This document shows positions 6,249 to 11,286 of a stretch of DNA of 11,286 nucleotides, one piece after another (within the stretch, counting starts at the first letter, position 1; the number at the start of each line of letters is the position of its first letter). The notes below the pieces were generated by a model. The model ran no database searches and was not told the origin of the DNA. It saw only the letters and a program-made list of their open reading frames with translations. Source of the DNA: CAJPSE01 sp963514535 (GTDB lineage: Bacteria; Synergistota; Synergistia; Synergistales; Aminobacteriaceae); assembly GCA_963514535.1 (NCBI GenBank), contig CAUPUB010000080.1, positions 1 through 11,286 of the forward strand, given 5' to 3'. A program made the position numbers and the translations under genes.

Positions 6249-7189
6249 TGAGCCACAGCCTGATCCTGTCCCGGGACCATGACGGGCGGCGGCTCGACCG
6301 CACGCTGCGGTCGATATGGCCGGCGATGCCGCTCTCCGCGATCATGCGCGGGCTCCGCATGGGGGCGGTGCGCCTGGACTCCGTTCGGGTGCGGGAGCCG
6401 GGGACGCGCGTCCGCGCGGGGCAGGAGCTCTACGTCTCCTGGGAGGGGCCGGAGGAGCGGACCTTCGAGCGGCGCTGGGGGACCGTCCCGATCCTCTGGC
6501 GCGGGGAGTCGGCGCTGGTGGCGGACAAGCCCGCGAACCTGCTCGTCCAGCCCGACGTGAAGGACGGGGACAGCGTCGTGACACGGGTCTGGGGCATGGT
6601 CGGGGGGCGGGAGGCCGGCTTCTCGCCCGCCGCGGTCCACCGCCTGGACCGAAACACGACGGGCGCGCTCGTCGTCGCCCTCAGAGGGGACGCTTTGAGG
6701 GGATTGGAGCGCCTTTTCAAGGAGAGGCGCGTGACGAAGCGCTACCTGGCGATCGTCGTGGGGCGGGCCCCCGAGTCGGGGGAGGTCGATGCGCCGCTCC
6801 TGAAGGACGCCGCGGCGAACACCGTTCGAGTGGACAGGGGCGGGAAAAGCGCGCTGACGCGCTTCCGGCGTCTGGCGGAGGACGAAAAACTTTCCCTGGT
6901 CTCCATCGACCTTCTGACGGGGCGCACCCACCAGGCCCGCGTGCACATGGCTCACGCGGGCTTCCCCATCCTGGGGGACCGGAAATACGGCTGCTTCGAG
7001 GCCAACCGCAGATGGGCGGACCGGGCGCGGCGGCCCCTGCTGCACGCGGCCCTGCTGGAGTTTCCCGAACTGCGCGGCGCTCCCCTGGCCGAGCTGTCGG
7101 GACGGACCTTCCGTGCGCCCCTGCCGGAGGACATGCGTTCCTTCGCCGCCGATTGGAGTTGGGACGATCGGGATTGGGATAGAAATTAG
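6248..7189 (+). CDS. RluA-family 23S rRNA pseudouridine synthase (RluC/RluD-like)
   Basis: Isomerises specific uridines in ribosomal RNA. The 313-residue product has an N-terminal S4-like RNA-binding region (about 14-64, RRLDRTLRSIW to RAGQELYVSW) and a catalytic domain (about 85-290). That domain carries the motif HRLDRNTTG, in which D134 is the nucleophilic aspartate, then KRYLAIVVG (164-172) and GRTHQARVHMAHAGFPILGD (225-244). The ATG at 6248 overlaps the upstream stop by one base and gives the usual S4 start, so coupling is likely. Which uridines are modified cannot be read from sequence. The last residues, DRDWDRN, are encoded by a GAT-based hexamer repeat that runs through the stop codon. 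Confidence 0.92.
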   Translation: MSHSLILSRDHDGRRLDRTLRSIWPAMPLSAIMRGLRMGAVRLDSVRVREPGTRVRAGQELYVSWEGPEERTFERRWGTVPILWRGESALVADKPANLLVQPDVKDGDSVVTRVWGMVGGREAGFSPAAVHRLDRNTTGALVVALRGDALRGLERLFKERRVTKRYLAIVVGRAPESGEVDAPLLKDAAANTVRVDRGGKSALTRFRRLAEDEKLSLVSIDLLTGRTHQARVHMAHAGFPILGDRKYGCFEANRRWADRARRPLLHAALLEFPELRGAPLAELSGRTFRAPLPEDMRSFAADWSWDDRDWDRN

Positions 7190-7207
7190 GATAGAGATTG
7201 AGATTGA
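7166..7207 (+). repeat. Degenerate hexanucleotide repeat across the pseudouridine synthase stop codon
   Basis: Seven consecutive 6-nt units fit GATNRR or a one-base variant: GATCGG, GATTGG, GATAGA, AATTAG, GATAGA, GATTGA, GATTGA. The stop codon TAG is inside the fourth unit. Because the period is 6, changes in copy number before the stop would add or remove Asp-Arg/Trp dipeptides without shifting the frame. Confidence 0.6.
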
Positions 7208-7279
7208 AAGGGCTGCCGCCGGTGCCGGGGAATAACATGCGCGGTCGTTCGGCCGGCCGCGGAGCGAGGGGGATTTGAG

Positions 7280-8473
7280 ATGTTTTTGTCCGGCCTGTCC
7301 GGTTGGAGAAGTTTTTTTCCGCGTTTTCTCGTCAGCCTGTTTTTCGTCGGGCTGGTCTATTGGGTGGCGGACTATTGGACGATAGGGATCTGGAACAGCC
7401 GGGAATCCCTCGTCGTGAGGGTCCTCGAGGCCGGGCCCGAGGCGCCCCGGGAGAAGGTTCCGGACGGCCGAAGCGCGGACGGGAACGGAGACGGCGACGA
7501 GACGTTTCCCGCCCTCGAGCGGCGGCTGGAGGTCCTCGTGCTGACGGGGGACCAGAAGGGGCGTACCTTCGTCGTCGTCGTGACCCGCCTTGCCGGGAGC
7601 GGCGTCGATCCGATCCCGGGTCAGCGCTATCTGCTGGTGGAGGACACCTTCGACGACGGCAGCAGGCAGTACTCCATCGCGGATGCCTACCGCATCCCCT
7701 CGGTCGCCGCCTTCGTCGCCCTGGTCTCGTCCCTGCTGCTGACCTTCGCTGGATGGGCGGGGTTCCGGGCCCTGCTGGGCCTGGGGCTCTCCATCGTCTG
7801 CCTGCTCTGGGGGGTGATCCCCCTGATGTCGGTGGGCTGGCCCCCAATCCCACTGGCGTTTGCCGCTGTGCTCGTGATCTCGGTCCTGACGATCGTCTGC
7901 GTCGTCAAGCGGGCCCGCTGCCGTACGATTGCCCTCCTCGGCAGCCTGGGCGGCGTCGGCTGCGGGTTCCTTCTGGGGTGGGCGATGGTCTTCTTCTGGC
8001 AGCTCAACGGGTTGGCGGGGGAGGGGGCCGCCCTGCTGGCCTCGACCCTCCCCGACATCGACGTCCGCGGGCTGCTGCTCGCCTCGATCCTGATCGGGGC
8101 CATCGGGGCGGTCCTCGACGTCGGCATCTCCATAACGGCCTCGATGGCCGAGCTCGTGGACTACGACCCGGATATCCCCCTGCGGCGTCTCCTGACGGCG
8201 GGCCTGAGCGTCGGGGGCGAGGTGCTGGGGAGCATGATCAACACCCTGATCCTGGCCTATCTGGGGGCGGCGCTGCCCATGACGATCCTTATCAGCAGTG
8301 CGGGGGCCGATGTCGTCGGCCTCCTCAACGATCCGTATATCGCCCAGGAGATCGTGCAGAGCCTCGCCGGGACCGCCGGGCTCCTGCTCACGATCCCCGC
8401 GACGGCTCTGTTCTTCATCATCCAGGAGGGGTGGACGCGCCGCCGCCTCCAGGATGGCGGGGAGGCCGTTTAG
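7280..8473 (+). CDS. YibE/F-family multi-spanning membrane protein
   Basis: A 397-residue integral membrane protein. It has an N-terminal membrane segment (about 13-30), a soluble, presumably extracytoplasmic region (31-140), and then about seven hydrophobic segments (near 141-158, 163-182, 190-209, 214-239, 265-286, 318-340, 362-382). The YibE/F hallmark sequences are present: GAIGAVLDVGISITASMAE (273-291) and VGGEVLGSMINTLILAYLGAALP (311-333). The family's function is not established, although transport roles have been suggested. The ATG at 7280 has AGGGGG at a 7-nt spacing. It lies 90 nt after the pseudouridine synthase gene and 3 nt before the Ppx/GppA gene, so co-transcription is likely. 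The acidic, Gly/Asp-rich stretch at 62-75 (DGRSADGNGDGDE) looks like a flexible insertion. Confidence 0.85.
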   Translation: MFLSGLSGWRSFFPRFLVSLFFVGLVYWVADYWTIGIWNSRESLVVRVLEAGPEAPREKVPDGRSADGNGDGDETFPALERRLEVLVLTGDQKGRTFVVVVTRLAGSGVDPIPGQRYLLVEDTFDDGSRQYSIADAYRIPSVAAFVALVSSLLLTFAGWAGFRALLGLGLSIVCLLWGVIPLMSVGWPPIPLAFAAVLVISVLTIVCVVKRARCRTIALLGSLGGVGCGFLLGWAMVFFWQLNGLAGEGAALLASTLPDIDVRGLLLASILIGAIGAVLDVGISITASMAELVDYDPDIPLRRLLTAGLSVGGEVLGSMINTLILAYLGAALPMTILISSAGADVVGLLNDPYIAQEIVQSLAGTAGLLLTIPATALFFIIQEGWTRRRLQDGGEAV

Positions 8474-8476
8474 GCT

Positions 8477-9514
8477 ATGGGAGCCGGGGTCCGGTCCGTC
8501 ATCGACATCGGGAGTAACTCCATCAAGCTGCGTGTCGCGCGCTGCCTTGCGGGGCGGATCGAGGTGCTGTTGGACACGACCGAGGTCGTTCGCCTGGGCA
8601 GGCGGACCGTGGACGGACGGCTGAGGGAGGAGGCGATCCGAAATGGCGCCCGTGTGGTGGAGGAGATGGTCCGCCGTTCGCACGACATGGAGGCGGAGCC
8701 GTACCTGGTCGGGACGATGGCCCTTCGCGTCGCGGGGAACGCACAGGACTTCCTGAGGGAGATCCTCGGCCGCACGGGGCTCGAGGTCCGGATCCTCTCG
8801 GGGGAGGAGGAGGCCCGTCTCGCCTGGCGGGGCGCGCTGGACGGGGCCGGCGGCGGGCCCTTTGCGGTGTTCGACACGGGAGGGGGAAGCACGGAGTTCG
8901 TCTTTGGGGCCTCGTGTGGGACCCCGCCGGGGGGCGCGACGCGGTCGGAGAGCGTCGCCGTGGGCGCGGTGACCCTCACCGAGCGCTTTTTTGCGGCGGA
9001 CCCTCCGGCCCCGGAATCCCTGGACCTGGCCCTGCGACATGTCCGGGATCTGTTCCTTTGCAGTAAAATAGAGTGGGCCGATCCCTCGAATCCCCCGTCG
9101 GTCATCGGGCTGGGAGGCGGGGTGGTGGCCATGGCCTCGGTCAAGTTGGGGCTCCTTGGCTTTGCGCCCCTCAGGCTCAACGGCACGGAGCTGACCCGCG
9201 GGGATGTCGAGGGGCAGATGCGCCGCTATGCTGCCGGCACGCTCGAGGAACGGCGCCGCATTCGCGGTCTGCCCGCGAGCCGGGCCGACTTGGTTCTGGC
9301 CAGCTCGTGCATTGTGCTGTGCGCGCTGGAGGCGTTGGGCGCCGGATCCTTTACCGTGAGCATCAATGGGCTCCGGCATGGGCTTTTGGTTCAGATGTTC
9401 GAGTCCGACGGGCTTCTCCATTCCGACGGACTCTCTCGTCCGTGCGCAGCAGCGTCCCCGTCGGGGGCGGGAAGCGGCGGGGAGAACGATTGTGAGAGAA
9501 AGGCGGCGAAGTGA
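8477..9514 (+). CDS. Ppx/GppA-family phosphatase
   Basis: A member of the exopolyphosphatase / guanosine pentaphosphate phosphohydrolase family with the ASKHA fold. Visible motifs: VIDIGSNSIKL (8-18, phosphate loop 1), GTMALRVAGN (79-88), ILSGEEEARLAW (106-117, containing the presumed catalytic Glu among 110-112), FDTGGGSTEF (132-141, phosphate loop 2), and GLGGGVVAM in the second domain. At 345 residues it has only the two ASKHA domains (about 305 residues) and lacks the C-terminal HD-like domain of E. coli Ppx/GppA, as in the short subfamily. The last about 35 residues are low-complexity (Ser/Gly/Ala). Polyphosphate and pppGpp substrates cannot be told apart by sequence. The start is 3 nt after yibE/F, and the stop overlaps the SYLF gene by one base. 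Confidence 0.92.
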   Translation: MGAGVRSVIDIGSNSIKLRVARCLAGRIEVLLDTTEVVRLGRRTVDGRLREEAIRNGARVVEEMVRRSHDMEAEPYLVGTMALRVAGNAQDFLREILGRTGLEVRILSGEEEARLAWRGALDGAGGGPFAVFDTGGGSTEFVFGASCGTPPGGATRSESVAVGAVTLTERFFAADPPAPESLDLALRHVRDLFLCSKIEWADPSNPPSVIGLGGGVVAMASVKLGLLGFAPLRLNGTELTRGDVEGQMRRYAAGTLEERRRIRGLPASRADLVLASSCIVLCALEALGAGSFTVSINGLRHGLLVQMFESDGLLHSDGLSRPCAAASPSGAGSGGENDCERKAAK

Positions 9515-10191
9515 TGCGAAAATTCCTGGGTGCGGTTCTGGTCCTCGCGACTTTCATGCTGGGGGCGTCCCCTGCGGCGGCGGCGTCCCCGGAGTCGTTG
9601 ATTAGGGATTCCGTCGATGTCCTGAGGGCGATGCTTGGTCAGGACGACGCGCGGGACATGGCGGATGTCGTCGAGGGGGCCCATGCTATCGCCTTCGTGC
9701 CCTCGATGGTCAAGGCGGGGTTCATCCTTGGCGGGGAGTACGGCGAGGGGCTGATCCTGCGCAAGGAGAACGGAAAATGGTACGGCCCGAGCTTTTATAA
9801 CCTGGGGGGCGGCTCCCTGGGACTCCAGATCGGGGCCCAGAAGATCTCCCTGATCCTCGTCGTGACGAACGAGAAGGGGGTCGAGGCCTTCCTGAGCAGC
9901 AAGACCAAGCTCGGTGGAGACGTGTCGGTGGCCGCCGGGCCCGTGGGGCGGCGCGCCGAGGCCGCGACGGATGCTCAGATGAAGGCGTCCATCTACAGCT
10001 ATTCCATGACAAAGGGGCTTTTTGCCGGGCTATCCCTGGAGGGATCGGTCATCAGCATCAGCGTCAAGCGCAACGAGGAGTACTGGAAGAGGAAGATCAG
10101 CGCGGCCGATGCGCTCCGGAAACCGGCGAACGACAAGCGCATCCGGCCCCTCGTCGAGGAGTTGGGACGCCTGGCCAAAAAGGCGAGATAA
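9514..10191 (+). CDS. Secreted SYLF-domain (Ysc84-like) protein
   Basis: A 225-residue protein starting with a Sec signal peptide (MRK, hydrophobic core 4-17, probable cleavage after AAA at 22-24). The remainder is a SYLF domain: GGEYGEGLILRK (73-84), W89-Y90-GPSFYNLGGGSLGLQIGAQ, LVVTNEKGVEAF, and IYSYSMTKGLFAGLSLEGSVI (160-180). Eukaryotic SYLF domains bind phosphoinositides and actin. The bacterial versions are exported, probably lipid-binding, envelope proteins of unclear role. The ATG at 9514 overlaps the Ppx stop (TGATG). A GTG one codon earlier (9511) is also possible, adding a single residue. AAAGG lies about 10 nt upstream. No cysteine follows the signal peptide, so it is not a lipoprotein. 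It is the last gene of the tight plus-strand run. Confidence 0.9.
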   Translation: MRKFLGAVLVLATFMLGASPAAAASPESLIRDSVDVLRAMLGQDDARDMADVVEGAHAIAFVPSMVKAGFILGGEYGEGLILRKENGKWYGPSFYNLGGGSLGLQIGAQKISLILVVTNEKGVEAFLSSKTKLGGDVSVAAGPVGRRAEAATDAQMKASIYSYSMTKGLFAGLSLEGSVISISVKRNEEYWKRKISAADALRKPANDKRIRPLVEELGRLAKKAR

Positions 10192-10307
10192 CGTTCTCCC
10201 ACAGCCCCTCAGCGCAGGCCCGGCGAGGGCGCGTGTTGGGGTTGCGTAGGCGATCCTGTAGCCCTTGGGGTCGGGGTGGGACGGACTTTTGAGGGGGAGG
10301 GGACGAT

Positions 10308-11162
10308 TTGCAGCGTGACCGGCAAAGGGGAAAAAATGTGAAGCCTCTGTTACCTTCTCCTCAGGAGCGTGTTCTCCTGGACGGGCTTCTCAGCGGGGTG
10401 TGTTTTCTGAGTCCGGATCGTCTGATCACGTACTGGAACGACGCGGCTGAGTTTTTTCTGGGGTACCGCTCGGAGGATGTCGTGGGGAAGCCCTGCTGCG
10501 AGTGGATCAGTGGGACGGATTTGAATATTGTGTCCTTTTGCGGCTGTCAGGGCTCCCTGGAGAGCTGCATCCCCGCGTCTCTGCGCTCCGGGACGGTCCC
10601 TATCGTGACGAATCTGCGCCACAGGGACGGGTATTGGATTCCCCTCGAGTTGAGCTGTTTCCCCCTGTTAGGGCGGAAGGGGAGGGTGGTCGGCGCCGCT
10701 TTGGTCTTCGGGTCCGTCCGGGAGTCCCGAGACCTTGAGAACCGCCTCTCGGAGATGAGCCAGATCGCCTACTGCGATGCCCTGACGAATATTCCCAATC
10801 GCCGCTATCTCGAGGAGAAGCTCCAGGAGGCACTCCGGCTCTGGGAGGAGGAGCGGAGGAGTTTCGTCGGCGTGATGTGCGACATCGACTTTTTCAAGAA
10901 CGTCAACGACTCCTACGGCCACGACGTGGGGGATGAGGTGCTCAAGGAGGTGGCCCGCGTCCTCTCGCACGGGTTGCGAGCCTCGGATGTCGTGGGGCGC
11001 TGGGGCGGGGAGGAGTTCCTCTCCTCCGAGCGCAGGCGCGAAGCGACCCCAACCAGGTCCGTTTCGCGCTTTTTTGTACCCTCATCCCCCCCACTCCCCG
11101 GAGAGCTCGAGACCGAAGCCGGGGTCCAAGAAGGAGGTCCCGATATGAAAAACGGCGCTTGA
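10308..11162 (+). CDS. PAS-GGDEF diguanylate cyclase, truncated after GGEEF
   Basis: The open frame of 284 residues has an N-terminal PAS sensor (about 24-137), a short linker helix, and then the first half of a GGDEF domain: CDALTNIPNRRYL (156-168), DIDFFKNVNDSYGHDVGDEVL (192-212), an inhibitory-site RxxD at 224-227, and the active-site motif GGEEF at 233-237. Intact GGDEF domains continue for about 80 more residues, but here the frame after GGEEFL becomes a Ser/Arg/Pro-rich tail unlike the family. An intrinsic terminator lies inside that tail, so it is probably not native coding sequence and the enzyme is likely inactive. The start is TTG at 10308 (GGAGGGG 5 nt upstream) or GTG at 10338 (AAAGGGG 7 nt upstream), and I cannot decide. 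There is no membrane segment. The 116-nt gap from the SYLF gene suggests a separate unit. Confidence 0.8.
   Translation: MQRDRQRGKNVKPLLPSPQERVLLDGLLSGVCFLSPDRLITYWNDAAEFFLGYRSEDVVGKPCCEWISGTDLNIVSFCGCQGSLESCIPASLRSGTVPIVTNLRHRDGYWIPLELSCFPLLGRKGRVVGAALVFGSVRESRDLENRLSEMSQIAYCDALTNIPNRRYLEEKLQEALRLWEEERRSFVGVMCDIDFFKNVNDSYGHDVGDEVLKEVARVLSHGLRASDVVGRWGGEEFLSSERRREATPTRSVSRFFVPSSPPLPGELETEAGVQEGGPDMKNGA
11009..11027. repeat. Short inverted repeat at the GGEEF break point
   Basis: Arms GGAGGAG (11009-11015) and CTCCTCC (11021-11027) flank a TTCCT loop. The first arm lies in the codons for GGEEF and the second is in the first non-homologous sequence, so the repeat brackets the point where similarity to GGDEF proteins ends. 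Confidence 0.45.
11036..11075 (+). terminator. Rho-independent terminator inside the cyclase frame
   Basis: The outer stem is GCGCGAA (11036-11042) with TTCGCGC (11063-11069). It continues with a G-T and a C-G pair and then GACC (11045-11048) with GGTC (11056-11059), leaving a single bulged C (11060) and a 7-nt loop. Six T residues follow directly (11070-11075). This has the full form of an intrinsic terminator on the plus strand. Confidence 0.75.
11145..11162 (+). other. Five-codon mini-ORF with strong ribosome-binding site
   Basis: AAGGAGG (11131-11137) sits 7 nt before an ATG that is followed by AAA AAC GGC GCT TGA (MKNGA, stop). The initiation site is better than those of most genes in this window, yet the frame closes at once. 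It could be a leader peptide for the gene starting at 11266, or the surviving 5' end of a gene disrupted by the following repeat-bearing sequence. The TGA is shared with the stop of the cyclase frame. Confidence 0.4.
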
Positions 11163-11220
11163 ACGACACCTGACGACTCGGTTCCACCGCTCACGAACTT
11201 TCCCGCTCCATCGGCTCGAT

Positions 11221-11248
11221 GAACGACGAAAGACGAACGACGAACGAC
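11221..11248 (+). repeat. Tandem heptamer array GAACGAC
   Basis: There are four head-to-tail copies of a 7-nt unit: GAACGAC, GAAAGAC, GAACGAC, GAACGAC. A further partial unit (GAAAAAG, 11249-11255) runs into the ribosome-binding site of the last gene. A single extra GAACGAC occurs at 11161-11167. The heptad period would shift reading frames, but the array lies upstream of the start codon. Confidence 0.8.
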
Positions 11249-11265
11249 GAAAAAGGAGGCATCTC

Positions 11266-11286
11266 ATGCGTCACAAGCCCCGAAGA
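11266..11286 (+). CDS. Start of an unidentified gene, cut by the window end
   Basis: AAGGAGG (11253-11259) is 6 nt before an ATG, followed by seven open codons (MRHKPRR) to the window edge. The ribosome-binding site is near-perfect, so this is very likely a real gene start. The basic N-terminus would suit a signal peptide, but seven residues do not allow identification. Confidence 0.6.

Noticed and set aside
7250..7259. Perfect palindrome CGGCCGGCCG upstream of yibE/F
   Set aside because: In a genome this GC-rich, such a palindrome is likely by chance. It has no duplicate and no promoter nearby that it could overlap.
7237..7278. A 13-codon frame (MRGRSAGRGARGI) ending one base before the yibE/F start
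   Set aside because: It has only a weak GGGGA before its ATG and is Arg/Gly-biased, as random GC-rich DNA would be. A leader peptide cannot be excluded but is not supported.
6113..9421. A 1102-codon open frame on the minus strand opposite the pseudouridine synthase, YibE/F and Ppx genes
   Set aside because: It is an antisense shadow. The translation is Pro/Arg/Gly/Asp-rich without domains, and three well-recognised genes with coupled starts occupy the other strand. Long antisense frames are expected in GC-rich genes with strong third-position bias.
10192..10307. Possible terminator or promoter between the SYLF and cyclase genes
   Set aside because: CAGCCCC (from 10201) can pair with GGGGTTG further on, but the loop is long and no T-run follows. 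No convincing -35/-10 pair was found either. I see nothing firm here apart from the cyclase ribosome-binding site.

Overview
This is a GC-rich bacterial chromosome segment. The host genes look roughly two-thirds G+C by eye, and they carry core functions plus one insertion sequence of clearly lower GC. No marker gene fixes the species. The exported SYLF protein suggests a diderm envelope. The protein 'flavour' (YhaM-like HD nuclease, dcd-nadK-recN cluster, YibE/F) would fit Synergistota, but that is a guess from gene content only.

Layout: (1) 1-142 is an AT-richer flank with two inverted repeats and no recognisable gene. (2) 143-1834 is a complete IS200/IS605-family element (IS608 type) with tnpA (Y1 HUH transposase) and tnpB (RNA-guided nuclease ancestor of Cas12). 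Both subterminal hairpins are present, along with guide/cleavage tetranucleotide pairs that match, from memory, those of IS608 (AAAG/TTAC on the left, GAAT/TCAA on the right). (3) 1814-4974, minus strand, is a compact housekeeping operon dcd -> nadK -> recN. The insertion sequence sits in the last codons of recN and supplies a new stop codon. Joining the two flanks at TTAC restores a short native recN ending. (4) 4975-5162 is a divergent intergenic region with a good sigma-70 promoter to the right and palindromic candidate operators near dcd.

(5) 5163-10191, plus strand, is a run of five genes with overlaps of 1 nt or gaps of 3-90 nt: a YhaM-like OB-fold/HD exoribonuclease, an RluA-family pseudouridine synthase, a YibE/F multi-spanning membrane protein, a Ppx/GppA phosphatase and a secreted SYLF (Ysc84-like) protein. 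(6) 10308-11162 is a PAS-GGDEF diguanylate cyclase whose catalytic domain stops being recognisable just after its GGEEF motif. An intrinsic terminator lies inside the remaining reading frame. (7) 11077-11286 holds a five-codon mini-ORF with a strong ribosome-binding site, a tandem GAACGAC heptamer array, and the first seven codons of a further gene.

Functionally, dcd (dUMP precursor supply), nadK (NADP) and recN (double-strand-break repair) form a nucleotide/DNA-maintenance group. The plus-strand run mixes RNA turnover and modification with polyphosphate/(p)ppGpp metabolism and envelope proteins. I see no CRISPR array, no tRNA or rRNA gene, and no obvious undescribed multi-gene system. The points most worth a second look are the insertion-sequence/recN junction with its readable TnpB guide, and the broken diguanylate cyclase with the repeat-rich sequence behind it.
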